The notes under the pieces: model-generated | What the model saw: the letters and a program-made list of their open reading frames with translations, nothing else | The model's database searches: none | Told to the model about the DNA's origin: nothing | DNA from: Janthinobacterium fluminis | GTDB taxonomy: Bacteria; Pseudomonadota; Gammaproteobacteria; Burkholderiales; Burkholderiaceae_D | NCBI RefSeq assembly: GCF_028595325.1 | Contig: NZ_JAQQXR010000001.1 | Location: forward strand, 806,001-870,000 | Reading direction: 5' to 3' | Length of the DNA: 64,000 nucleotides | Made by a program: the position numbers and the translations under genes | Shown: positions 35,632 through 44,528 of the stretch, one piece after another | Layout of the letters: every line of letters begins with the position of its first letter | Numbering within the stretch: the stretch's first letter is position 1

Positions 35632-37038
35632 ATGGACATGAGCGTATTCGATCTATTTAAAATCGGCATCGGGCCGTCGAGTTCCCATACCGTGGGGCCG
35701 ATGGTCGCGGCGCGCCGCTTCCTGATCGAATGCGCGTCACTGGACCAGGCCGTCGGCGTCGAGGCGGCGCTGTACGGCTCGCTGGCGCTGACCGGCGTCG
35801 GCCACGCCACCGACAAGGCCGTCATCCTCGGCCTGATGGGCGAAACCCCGCAGGGCGTCGCGCCCGGCGAGGTCGACAGCAAACTGGCGGCCGTCGAAGC
35901 GGCCGGCGAAATCAAACTGCTGGGCCGCCACGCCGTGCCGTTCACGGCCGCGACCGGCCTGGTGTGGCACAAAAGCGCATCGCTGCCGGAGCACCCGAAC
36001 GGCATGCGCTTCACGCTGACACTGGCCGACGGCAGCCGCATCGAACGCGTGTTCTACTCCGTCGGCGGCGGCTTCATCCACGCCGAAGGCGAGGCCCAGG
36101 CCAAGCAGGCGGCAACGCCGGCGGCCCAGCCGGCGTCGGCGGTCGTCTACCCCTTCGACACCATGGACCAATTGCTGGCGCACGGCAAGGCCAGCGGCCT
36201 GTCCATCCCCGCCATGCTGCGCGCCAACGAATGCGTACGTCTCGGCAACGAGGAACTCGACGCCGGCATCGACAACATCTGGCACGTCATGCGCGACTGC
36301 ATCGCCCACGGCCTGGCAACGGCCGGCCAACTGCCGGGCGGCCTGAACGTCAAGCGGCGCGCCGCCAAACTGTGGGACATGGCGCAAGAAGCCAAAGCCT
36401 CGGACAACCGCGCCAATGACCTGCCGCACGACGCCCTGCACCAAGTGAGCCTGTACGCGATGGCCGTCAACGAAGAAAACGCGGCGGGCGGGCGCGTCGT
36501 CACGGCGCCGACCAACGGCGCGGCCGGCATCATCCCGGCCGTGCTGCGCTACTACGCCGAAGACTGCCGTCCCAGCGACCCGGTGACCGGCGTGCGCAAC
36601 TTCATGCTGACAGCGGCGGCCATCGGCATGCTATGCAAACGCAACGCCTCCATCTCCGGCGCCGAAATCGGCTGCCAGGGCGAAGTGGGCGTGGCCTGCG
36701 CGATGGCGGCGGCGGGCCTCGTGGCCGCGCTGGGCGGCAGCAACGAACAAATCGAAAACGCCGCCGAAATCGGCATCGAACACCACCTCGGCATGACCTG
36801 CGACCCGATAGGCGGCCTCGTGCAAATCCCCTGCATCGAACGCAACGGCATGGGCGCCGTCAAAGCCATCACCGCCGCCTCGCTGGCGCTGAAAGGCGAC
36901 GGCACCCACTTCGTCAGCCTCGACGAAGTCATCGAAACCATGCGCCAGACCGGCGCCGACATGCAAGACAAATACAAAGAAACCTCGCTGGGCGGACTGG
37001 CCATCCACGTCATCACCGTCAACCACGCGGCCTGCTAA
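35632..37038 (+). CDS. sdaA: L-serine ammonia-lyase (L-serine dehydratase)
   Basis: A 468-residue iron-sulfur L-serine deaminase of single-chain type. Its N-terminal beta domain starts with '[19 protein letters not shown]'. The cluster-binding cysteines lie in '[11 protein letters not shown]', 'MTCDPIGG' and 'IPCIERNG'. It converts serine to pyruvate and ammonia. With kbl and tdh it completes a threonine to glycine (to serine by GlyA elsewhere) to pyruvate route. The stop is directly followed by repeat family B. Confidence 0.94.
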   Translation: MDMSVFDLFKIGIGPSSSHTVGPMVAARRFLIECASLDQAVGVEAALYGSLALTGVGHATDKAVILGLMGETPQGVAPGEVDSKLAAVEAAGEIKLLGRHAVPFTAATGLVWHKSASLPEHPNGMRFTLTLADGSRIERVFYSVGGGFIHAEGEAQAKQAATPAAQPASAVVYPFDTMDQLLAHGKASGLSIPAMLRANECVRLGNEELDAGIDNIWHVMRDCIAHGLATAGQLPGGLNVKRRAAKLWDMAQEAKASDNRANDLPHDALHQVSLYAMAVNEENAAGGRVVTAPTNGAAGIIPAVLRYYAEDCRPSDPVTGVRNFMLTAAAIGMLCKRNASISGAEIGCQGEVGVACAMAAAGLVAALGGSNEQIENAAEIGIEHHLGMTCDPIGGLVQIPCIERNGMGAVKAITAASLALKGDGTHFVSLDEVIETMRQTGADMQDKYKETSLGGLAIHVITVNHAAC

Positions 37039-37048
37039 AAACCAATAA

Positions 37049-37076
37049 TGGGGTCAGGTCTAGACATGGCGGTTTT
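37049..37076 (+). repeat. Repeat family B, single 28-bp copy
   Basis: The 28 bases starting TGGGGTCAGGTCTAGACATG are identical to the left arm of the palindrome at 38135-38162. The copy begins 11 bp after the sdaA stop. From here to 37327 I see no gene, only a short inverted repeat GCTCAA...TTGAGC (37078-37100). Confidence 0.85.
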
Positions 37077-37327
37077 CGCTCAAAATACAACACATTGAGC
37101 CGTGGATAGGCCGGACCCGCTGTAGGCAGTCGACCCTGCTGCTTGGGTCATCCAGCGCGCCGCAGCGGGCGGGCGCTGGAGTGCCGGCTGGCCGATGGGA
37201 CGACTCGCGCCCGCAACGCGGTGAAGCAATTCCGATCTTTCAATGAATGATTGAGGGAATTCGGATATGCCGAACGGGTTTCGGAATGGCGGCAGCCGTC
37301 CTCCCGCTGCGGCGGCACTCGCTGCCT

Positions 37328-38086
37328 TCAGGCGGCCAGTAGCGCCTCCAGCCGCTTCACGCTGTCCAATTCCAGCGTGACCAACTCGCCGTCGTAGAAC
37401 ACGCTGTTGATAATCCAGGGAATCGGCAAGGCGTGCGCCTCCTGCTGGCTGGTGACCCGATGGATGGCGCAGGGAATGCCGCGGCGTTCGGCGAAATCGC
37501 GCAGCGCGGTGCCCGTCCACGACTCCGTGAACGGACAAGTATTGGTGTAATACGCGACGATGCCCTTGCTCCCCGGGATGCATCCAGCCTTGGCCGATTG
37601 CTTGAATTGCGGCGTGGGCGCGTCCGGCTTCAGCTTCTTGCACCACAACCTGAAATAGGGCGGCGCCGTATCGACGCAGGCAAAGCCCTGCTTCTCAAAA
37701 TAGGCTGGATCGCTCATATACGGGCGCTTCTTCTCGCCGGTGACGGCGACCAGGCCATGCATAGCCGCGGCATCGGTGATCACCCTTTGCAACAGACGGC
37801 GGCCGTGGCCCTGCATCTTGAAGCGGCCCGAAACCCAAAAGCAATTCACCACCATATAACCGGACGCATCCAGCGGCAGCCAAGCCTGCTCGGCGGGCAC
37901 ATACTCGATAAACACCTTGCCGCGGGCATCCAGCCGCTGGAAACGGTAGCCGCCGGCGTGCTGCTGCGCCAGCCAACGCTTCTTCGCCGCGTAGCCATCG
38001 GCGCACTTGGCGTCGGCCAGCGCGCAACAAATATGCTCCATGGCGATATTTCCCGGATGAATTTCGATGATGCGCGAATCAGTCAT
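37328..38086 (-). CDS. GNAT N-acetyltransferase with YoaP domain
   Basis: A 252-residue acetyltransferase. 'MVVNCFWVSGRFKMQGHGRRLLQ' is the acetyl-CoA-binding beta4/loop/alpha3 region with the 'QGHGRR' pyrophosphate loop. The C-terminal part ('YYTNTCPFTESW...') is a thioredoxin-like YoaP domain. YoaP-type proteins are of unclear substrate. The ATG at 38086 has GGGAG upstream; the open frame continues to 38260 through the palindrome, and I reject that extension. The gene is on the opposite strand to its neighbours sdaA and thrC and is bracketed by family B repeats. Confidence 0.8.
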   Translation of the reverse strand: MTDSRIIEIHPGNIAMEHICCALADAKCADGYAAKKRWLAQQHAGGYRFQRLDARGKVFIEYVPAEQAWLPLDASGYMVVNCFWVSGRFKMQGHGRRLLQRVITDAAAMHGLVAVTGEKKRPYMSDPAYFEKQGFACVDTAPPYFRLWCKKLKPDAPTPQFKQSAKAGCIPGSKGIVAYYTNTCPFTESWTGTALRDFAERRGIPCAIHRVTSQQEAHALPIPWIINSVFYDGELVTLELDSVKRLEALLAA

Positions 38087-38134
38087 TGCGGCGGCTCCCT
38101 GACATGAATAGCAATATTCTACAGGAAGCAACAA

Positions 38135-38207
38135 TGGGGTCAGGTCTAGACATGGCGGTTTTTTGCTTGAAATGGCGAGAAAACCGCCATGTCTAGACCT
38201 GACCCCA
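38135..38207. repeat. Repeat family B, inverted pair (28-bp perfect arms)
   Basis: The arms 38135-38162 and 38180-38207 are exact reverse complements, separated by 17 bp. The left arm is identical to the copy at 37049-37076. It forms a very stable hairpin in RNA or single-stranded DNA and looks like a REP/BIME-type element. Confidence 0.88.
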
Positions 38208-38326
38208 GCACTGAAGTGGTGCAGAAATGATACGGGGTCGCACGCTTGGGCCGGGCGCACTATAATATCCGCTCCTTGGCACTCGATGCTTTCTTGCCGT
38301 TAGCCCAACCGGACTTGTCTATTTCT

Positions 38327-39811
38327 ATGCATTACGTGTCTACCCGCGCCGCCGCGCCTTCGTCAAACGCTCCTCAACAATTTTCCGATATTCTGCTGGG
38401 CGGCCTGGCCCCCGACGGCGGTCTGTATTTGCCCGCCGAGTATCCGCAGGTGAGCGGCGCCGAACTCGATGCCTGGCGTAAGTTGTCTTACGCCGAGCTC
38501 GCTTATGAGATTTTGCGTAAGTTCGCCACCGATATTCCGGACGCGGATTTGCGGGCCTTGACGGCGAAGACGTATACGAAGGCGGTGTACCGCAACGCCC
38601 GCGCCGATGAGAAGGCCGCCGAGATTACGCCGCTGCGCGTGCTGGAGGAGAGCCTGGGCAAGGGCGGCGCGACGACCTTGTTGTTGCAGGGGGTGTCGAA
38701 CGGCCCGACGCTGGCGTTCAAGGATATGGCGATGCAGTTGCTGGGCAATTTTTTCGAGTACGCCTTGGCCAAGAATAAGGCCGAGCTGAATATTTTCGGC
38801 GCGACCTCGGGCGACACCGGCAGCGCCGCCGAGTATGCGATGCGCGGCAAGAAGGGCATCCGTGTCTTCATGTTGTCGCCGCATAAGAAGATGAGCGCTT
38901 TCCAGACGGCGCAGATGTTCAGCCTGCAAGACCCGAATATTTTCAATATCGCCGTCGAAGGCGTGTTCGATGATTGCCAGGACATGGTCAAGGCCGTTTC
39001 CAACGATTTGCCGTTCAAGGCCGCGCAGAAGATCGGCACCGTCAATTCGATCAACTGGGCGCGCGTCGTCGCCCAGGTCGTGTATTACTTCCGCGGCTAT
39101 CTGGCGGCAACGACCGACAATAGCCAGCAAGTGTCGTTCACCGTCCCGTCCGGCAATTTCGGGAATATCTGCGCCGGCCACATCGCGCGCATGATGGGCT
39201 TGCCGATCGCCAAGCTGGTGGCGGCCACCAATGAAAACGATGTGCTCGACGAGTTCTTCCGCACCGGCGTGTATCGCGTGCGCAAGTCGGCCGAGACGTA
39301 TCACACCAGCAGCCCGTCGATGGATATCTCGAAGGCGTCGAATTTCGAGCGCTTCATCTACGATCTGGTGGGCCGCGACAGCGCGCGCGTGCGCGCCCTG
39401 TTCCTGAAGGTGGAAACGGCCGGCGGCTTCGACCTGTCCGGCAAGCCGGGCAGCGACGGCGACGAGTTCAAGCTGGTGGCCAAGTATGGCTTCCAGTCCG
39501 GCAAGTCGACGCATCAAGACCGCCTCGACACGATACGCGACGTCGCCGACGATTACGGCATCACGATCGATACCCACACGGCCGACGGCATCAAGGTGGC
39601 CCGCGAGCATCTGCAGCCGGGCGTGCCGATGATCGTGCTGGAAACGGCGCTGGCGGCGAAGTTCAATGAAACCATCCTCGACGCGCTGGGCGTGGATGCC
39701 GAGCGTCCGGCCGGTTTCGAGCATATCGAGGACTTGCCGCAGAAATTCGTCGTCATGGGCACCGACGTGGCCAAGATACAGGCGTATATCGGCGCCAATA
39801 CGGGGCTGTAA
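38327..39811 (+). CDS. thrC: Threonine synthase
   Basis: A 494-residue PLP enzyme that makes threonine from O-phosphohomoserine. 'GPTLAFKDMAMQLLG' carries the PLP lysine (Lys132), and 'FGATSGDTGSAAEYAMRGK' is the phosphate-binding loop. The ATG at 38327 precedes 'MHYVSTRA', a common threonine synthase opening. A -10-like TATAAT (38261-38266) lies 60 bp upstream, so it has its own promoter. The usual partner hom is not adjacent. moeA starts 7 bp after its stop. Confidence 0.95.
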   Translation: MHYVSTRAAAPSSNAPQQFSDILLGGLAPDGGLYLPAEYPQVSGAELDAWRKLSYAELAYEILRKFATDIPDADLRALTAKTYTKAVYRNARADEKAAEITPLRVLEESLGKGGATTLLLQGVSNGPTLAFKDMAMQLLGNFFEYALAKNKAELNIFGATSGDTGSAAEYAMRGKKGIRVFMLSPHKKMSAFQTAQMFSLQDPNIFNIAVEGVFDDCQDMVKAVSNDLPFKAAQKIGTVNSINWARVVAQVVYYFRGYLAATTDNSQQVSFTVPSGNFGNICAGHIARMMGLPIAKLVAATNENDVLDEFFRTGVYRVRKSAETYHTSSPSMDISKASNFERFIYDLVGRDSARVRALFLKVETAGGFDLSGKPGSDGDEFKLVAKYGFQSGKSTHQDRLDTIRDVADDYGITIDTHTADGIKVAREHLQPGVPMIVLETALAAKFNETILDALGVDAERPAGFEHIEDLPQKFVVMGTDVAKIQAYIGANTGL

Positions 39812-39818
39812 GAGGCAA

Positions 39819-41045
39819 ATGAGCGAATATAAACCAAAACCGATGCTGGCGGTGCGGGAGGCGCTGGACTTCCTGCTGAGCGCGGCGCGTCCCGTCGCCG
39901 AGCTCGACAGTGTGGCGACGCTGGCGGCGAACGGCCGCGTGCTGGCGCGGGCGCAGACGTCGACGATGAATGTGCCGGCCCAGGACAACACGCAAATGGA
40001 CGGCTACGCGGTGCGCGCGGCCGATTGCGCCGGCGGCGCGGCCCGCTTGCCGGTGTCGCAGCGGATTCCCGCCGGCCACGTCGGCGCGGCTTTGCAGCCG
40101 GGCACGGCGGCGCGCATCTTCACCGGCGCGCTGATTCCCGTCGGCGCCGACGCCGTCGTCATGCAGGAGCAGTGCGAGCTGGCCGACGGCGTCGTGACGC
40201 TGCGCCACGCGCCGGCGGCCGGCGACTGGATACGCCGCGCCGGCGAGGATATCCGCGAGGGCAGCGTGATCTTGCCCGCCGGCACGCGCCTGCGCGGCCA
40301 GGAGCTGGGGCTGGCGGCCTCCGTCGGCCTGGCCGAGTTGCCGGTGTGGCGCAAATTGCGCGTGGCGGTCTTTTTCACCGGCGACGAGCTGGCCATGCCG
40401 GGCCAGCCGCTGGCGCCGGGCGCCATCTACAATTCCAACCGCTTCACCCTGCGCGCCTTGCTGGAGAACCTGGGCTGCGAGATCAGCGACTATGGCATCG
40501 TGCCTGATGCGCTGGACGCCACCCGCACCGTGCTGCGCGCGGCCGCCGAGGCGCACGACCTGATCATCACCTCGGGCGGCGTTTCCGTCGGCGAGGAAGA
40601 CCACGTCAAGCCGGCGGTCGAGGCGGAAGGGCGCCTGACGATGTGGCAAATCGCCATGAAGCCGGGCAAGCCGCTGGCCTTCGGCGAGGTCGGCAAGGCT
40701 TTCTTCCTGGGCTTGCCCGGCAATCCCGTGTCGAGCTTCATTACTTTCCTGATGTTCGTGCGGCCCTTCATTCTGCGTTTGCAGGGCGTTGCGGACCCCG
40801 CCGCGCTGGCGCCCAAGAGCTACGCCATGCGCGCCGACTTCAGCTGGCCGAAGGCGGACCGCCGCCATGAATTCTTGCGCGCCCGCATCAACGCCAACGG
40901 CGGCCTCGACCTGTTCCCCAATCAAAGCTCGGGCGTGCTGACCTCGACCGTCTGGGGCGACGGCGTCGTCGACAACCCGCCCGGACAGACCATACAAGCG
41001 GGCGACAGCGTCCGCTTCATCCCCTTTAGCGAATTGCTCCATTAA
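39819..41045 (+). CDS. moeA: Molybdopterin molybdenumtransferase MoeA
   Basis: A 408-residue MoeA/Glp. Landmarks are 'PAQDNTQMDGYAVRA', 'RIFTGALIPVGADAVVMQE', 'VAVFFTGDEL' and the MPT-binding 'TSGGVSVGEEDHVKP'. It inserts molybdate into adenylylated molybdopterin. It starts 7 bp after thrC and is followed by moaD after 16 bp, so the three may be co-transcribed. Preceded by AGAGGCAA. Confidence 0.94.
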   Translation: MSEYKPKPMLAVREALDFLLSAARPVAELDSVATLAANGRVLARAQTSTMNVPAQDNTQMDGYAVRAADCAGGAARLPVSQRIPAGHVGAALQPGTAARIFTGALIPVGADAVVMQEQCELADGVVTLRHAPAAGDWIRRAGEDIREGSVILPAGTRLRGQELGLAASVGLAELPVWRKLRVAVFFTGDELAMPGQPLAPGAIYNSNRFTLRALLENLGCEISDYGIVPDALDATRTVLRAAAEAHDLIITSGGVSVGEEDHVKPAVEAEGRLTMWQIAMKPGKPLAFGEVGKAFFLGLPGNPVSSFITFLMFVRPFILRLQGVADPAALAPKSYAMRADFSWPKADRRHEFLRARINANGGLDLFPNQSSGVLTSTVWGDGVVDNPPGQTIQAGDSVRFIPFSELLH

Positions 41046-41061
41046 GTAAGCCAAACACACT

Positions 41062-41319
41062 ATGAATATAACGCTGCGGTTTTTTGCCAGCGTGCGCGAG
41101 ACTCTCGGCACATCCCAGGAAACGTTGGCCTTGCCGGCGCATTTGCACACGGTCGGCGAGTTGCGCGCCTTGTTGATCGCCCGCGGCGGCGTCTGGGCCG
41201 AAGCCCTGGCCGAAGGCCGCTCGCTGCGCATGGCTTGCAACCAGATCATGTGCAATGCCGACACGCCGCTGACGGACCCCTGCGAAGTGGCGTTTTTCCC
41301 GCCGGTGACGGGCGGCTGA
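41062..41319 (+). CDS. moaD: Molybdopterin synthase small subunit MoaD
   Basis: An 85-residue ubiquitin-like protein opening 'MNITLRFFASVRETLG' and ending 'FFPPVTGG'. The terminal Gly-Gly becomes a thiocarboxylate that donates sulfur to cyclic pyranopterin. The large subunit gene moaE, which usually follows, is absent here; a flavoprotein gene comes next. Confidence 0.93.
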   Translation: MNITLRFFASVRETLGTSQETLALPAHLHTVGELRALLIARGGVWAEALAEGRSLRMACNQIMCNADTPLTDPCEVAFFPPVTGG

Positions 41320-41415
41320 GCGTCGCCGTCCGGCGGCGATACGCTCAGTAAATACCCGTTTCCGGGCGCGTTTGCACTAAAATGCCGGGACTTCCACGTA
41401 GACTGAGCCGTATCA

Positions 41416-42657
41416 ATGCCTTTTAGCACCAACAACACCCCTCGCGTCGCCGTCATCGGCGGCGGTCCGGCCGGCCTGATGGCGGCGCAAACCCTGGCGG
41501 CGGGCGGCGCCCGCGTCGACGTCTACGACGCCATGCCCTCGGTCGGCCGCAAATTCCTGCTGGCGGGGCGGGGCGGCATGAATATCACCCACGCCGAGCC
41601 TTACGAGGAATTTGTCACGCGCTACGGCAAGCAGGGCGCATCGTTGCGGCCCATGCTGGACGCCTTCGGCCCGGACAGCGTGCGCGCCTGGGTCCATGGC
41701 CTGGGCGTGGACACCTTCGTCGGCAGCTCCGGCCGGGTGTTCCCGACGGATATGAAGGCGGCGCCGCTGCTGCGTGCCTGGCTGCACCGGCTGCGCGAGA
41801 GCGGCGTGGCCTTCCACATGCGCCACCGCTGGACCGGCTGGCGCGGCCGCGATTTGCTGTTCGCCACGGCGGACGGCGAGCGCTCGGCGCCGGCGGACGC
41901 CGTGATTCTGGCGCTGGGCGGCGCCAGCTGGGCGCGCCTGGGCTCGGACGGCGCCTGGGTGCCGCTGCTGCGGGACCGGGGCGTCGCGGTTGCGCCCCTG
42001 CAGCCGGCCAACTGCGGTTTCGACACGGGCTGGAGCGAACATTTCAGCAGCCGCTACGCCGGCCACCCGCTGACCACCGTTGCCATCACGTCCAAGGGCG
42101 CCGACGGCCAGACGCTGCGCAAGCAGGGCCAGTTCGTCGTCACGGCCGGCGGCGTCGAGGGCAGCCTGATCTACGCCCTGTCGGCCGCGCTGCGCGAGCA
42201 GATCGCCGCCGACGGCAGCGCGCTGATCCATCTCGACCTGCTGCCGGACTGGAGCCGGGAGCGCGTCGCCGACGAGCTTGACCGCCCGCGCGGCGCCCGC
42301 TCGCTGTCCAGCCACCTGCAAAGCCGGCTCGGCATCAAGGGCGTGAAGTCGGGTCTGTTGCGCGAATGCCTGGGCGCGCAAGCCTTCGCCGATCCGGCGG
42401 CCCTGGCCGAGGCGGTCAAGATGTTGCCGCTGCGCTTGCTGCGGCCCCGTCCGATCGACGAGGCCATCAGCAGTGCCGGCGGGGTGCGCTTCGACGGCCT
42501 CGACGCGTTGATGCTCAAAGCCATGCCCGGCGTCTTTGCCGCCGGCGAGATGCTCGACTGGGAAGCGCCGACGGGCGGCTATCTGCTGACGGCTTGCCTG
42601 GCCAGCGGCCGCGCGGCCGGCGCCGGCGCACTGGCCTGGCTGGCGGGCGCCGCCTAA
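41416..42657 (+). CDS. TIGR03862/HI0933-family flavoprotein
   Basis: A 413-residue FAD protein of the BaiN/HI0933-like family. The dinucleotide loop 'VAVIGGGPAGLMAAQTLAAG' opens the protein, with 'VGRKFLLAGRGGMNITHAEP' next. The C-terminus has 'AGEMLDWEAPTGGYLLTACL', the second FAD motif. The physiological reaction is not established. Its stop overlaps the stop of the convergent DUF2807 gene by 4 bp. Confidence 0.87.
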   Translation: MPFSTNNTPRVAVIGGGPAGLMAAQTLAAGGARVDVYDAMPSVGRKFLLAGRGGMNITHAEPYEEFVTRYGKQGASLRPMLDAFGPDSVRAWVHGLGVDTFVGSSGRVFPTDMKAAPLLRAWLHRLRESGVAFHMRHRWTGWRGRDLLFATADGERSAPADAVILALGGASWARLGSDGAWVPLLRDRGVAVAPLQPANCGFDTGWSEHFSSRYAGHPLTTVAITSKGADGQTLRKQGQFVVTAGGVEGSLIYALSAALREQIAADGSALIHLDLLPDWSRERVADELDRPRGARSLSSHLQSRLGIKGVKSGLLRECLGAQAFADPAALAEAVKMLPLRLLRPRPIDEAISSAGGVRFDGLDALMLKAMPGVFAAGEMLDWEAPTGGYLLTACLASGRAAGAGALAWLAGAA

Positions 42658-43460
42658 TCCCAGTTGATCTCGCCGGTGCCGGTGCTGTTCGACTTGCGCT
42701 GGCCCGGATGGCCCTGGACGTTGATGTTGCCGGTGCCATGCAAGGTCACGTCGGCCGCCTCCTTGGCGAAGACGCGCGCTTCGCCGGCGCCCTGCAGCAT
42801 GACCTCGACCCGGTCGGCCGCCAGGTGCTCGGCGTCGAGCTTGCCCGAACCGCTCAGTTCCGCGCGCAACAGTTTGCTGCTGCCGGTGGCCGTGATGCCG
42901 CCCACGCCGATCAAGTTCAGCGCCACGCTGTTGCTGTTGCCGGTGTTCAGGCTCAGGTCGCCGCTGCCGGTGATGTTCGCCTCCACATGCTTGAAGCGGC
43001 CGTTGACGGTGACGTCGCCGCTGCCATGCACGCGCAGCACGAAGCGCTCGCCGCTAAAGCCGTTCACCGTGCTGTCGCCGCTGCCGCGCACCTCCAGTTG
43101 CTGCAGCATCGGCAGCACCAGTTCCACTTGCAGCGGTTGCCGGTGGTGCAACAGCATTCCCTTCGGGCCGATGTGCAGAACGCCGCCGCTTTCGCTGGTT
43201 TCAATATTGGCCAGCAGGCGCTGCTCGCCGCGCACCGACAGGGAGGCCGTCGTGCCGCGGCTGAGGTTCAGATTGATCGGGCCGAGCAATTCCACGCCCG
43301 TGATGTTCTTGCCAAGCGCGCGCACGTCGGTGCGCACGGTTCGGCCCGCGCCGCTGCCTGGATTGAATCCGCCCTGCGGCCGCAGCACGCTGTAGGATAC
43401 GCCGATCAGCGCGAAGGCCAGCAACAACAGGCTGATGCCGACTTTGATGAGTGTTCGCAT
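42654..43460 (-). CDS. DUF2807 (GIN-domain) protein
   Basis: A 268-residue envelope protein with an N-terminal hydrophobic segment ('LIKVGISLLLLAFALIGVSY', about 4-23) and a beta-helix-like DUF2807/head-GIN region. The repeats 'EVRGSGDSTVNG', 'RVHGSGDVTVNG' and 'NITGSGDLSLNT' are characteristic. It is probably exported or tethered, with unknown function. It is the second gene after DUF1700 on the minus strand (69-bp gap), a common pairing. The ATG at 43460 opens the signal segment. Confidence 0.83.
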   Translation of the reverse strand: MRTLIKVGISLLLLAFALIGVSYSVLRPQGGFNPGSGAGRTVRTDVRALGKNITGVELLGPINLNLSRGTTASLSVRGEQRLLANIETSESGGVLHIGPKGMLLHHRQPLQVELVLPMLQQLEVRGSGDSTVNGFSGERFVLRVHGSGDVTVNGRFKHVEANITGSGDLSLNTGNSNSVALNLIGVGGITATGSSKLLRAELSGSGKLDAEHLAADRVEVMLQGAGEARVFAKEAADVTLHGTGNINVQGHPGQRKSNSTGTGEINWD

Positions 43461-43529
43461 TCGATTCTTTCTTTTACGGGCGCTTGCGCCGCCTGTTAAT
43501 GCCAATTATTGGCGCGTTCGCGCCGATAG

Positions 43530-44321
43530 TTAGCGTCCCTTCAGCAGGGTGAAGTTCATCTCGATATACCGTTTGATGCCGAGCAGGGTGTATCGCGTCG
43601 CCGTCAGGCTGATCAGGAAGAGCGCGATGCCGAACAGCAGCATCGCCATGCCGAACATCGTTTGGGTGCTGCGCGAGTCGCGGTCCTGGTCGGTCGATAC
43701 ATGCAGGCCGCCGAGGGCAAACGCCTCGGCCCGCTTGATCACTTGCGAGGTCGACGCCGCGGCCGTCTCGCCGTCGGCCTGGTCCGCCGTATTGCCGGCG
43801 GCCGGTTCCTGGTAGATCTGGATGATCGACTCGCCGATGGCGATGCGGGTTTGCATCGGCGCGCCGTCGCCGCCGTTGTTGCCGTTGACGAAAAGGTGGC
43901 GCAGCGGCCCGTCCAGCACCAGCTCGTTGGCGCCCGCCAGGCCGCCGGCCGTGATGGCGATGCCGCCGATGTAAAACGTCAGCGCCGCCACATAGACGGC
44001 CCCCAGCAGCGCCGCATACACCATCGCCGGCACCACCATGAATAGATTGAAAATGCCCAGGCCGAGCGCGGACACCAGCATGCGCAGCAGATTGGCGGGA
44101 TTGCGCTTCAGCTCGAAGGCGCTCAGATGGCTGTTGGCGCGCAGGGTCAAGGCGATTTTCTTCGGCTCGCCCAGGTCGTCGCCGATCTCGCGCTCGCTGC
44201 GGCCGGCCGCCAGGCCGTCGATGTAGCGCTGCTCATAGTAGGCCAGCGTCTTGGCGACCGTTTCCGGCGGCAAGCCTGCCAGCGCGCGCCTGAGCGCGTC
44301 GATAAATTCCAGTTTGCTCAT
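43530..44321 (-). CDS. DUF1700 membrane protein
   Basis: A 263-residue protein with the N-terminal DUF1700 motif 'MSKLEFIDALRRALAGLPPE' and 'YEQRYIDGLAAGRSEREI'. Two hydrophobic stretches follow ('LGLGIFNLFMVVPAMVYAALL', shown in part, and 'MFGMAMLLFGIALFLISLTA'). DUF1700 proteins usually follow a PadR-type regulator. None is present here. The start overlaps a 34-codon open frame (44318-44422) as ATGA, which may matter because no good ribosome site is visible. Confidence 0.83.
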   Translation of the reverse strand: MSKLEFIDALRRALAGLPPETVAKTLAYYEQRYIDGLAAGRSEREIGDDLGEPKKIALTLRANSHLSAFELKRNPANLLRMLVSALGLGIFNLFMVVPAMVYAALLGAVYVAALTFYIGGIAITAGGLAGANELVLDGPLRHLFVNGNNGGDGAPMQTRIAIGESIIQIYQEPAAGNTADQADGETAAASTSQVIKRAEAFALGGLHVSTDQDRDSRSTQTMFGMAMLLFGIALFLISLTATRYTLLGIKRYIEMNFTLLKGR

Positions 44322-44528
44322 GATGTGTTCACAGATTCCAGTGCGCCAACTACGCTGGCGGCGTCGGCGCGCGGGCCGAGCCGGTCCGCCGGTCCGATAT
44401 CTTGTCCTTCTAAATAGTTCATTGCCGATGGTGTTACTGTAGGCAAACGCCGCGTCCGGCGCGAGCGTCGTGCGACAGGCTGCGTTATTCGCGGCGCAGG
44501 CGACGCCCTCGGGGGATATACGGCGCGC

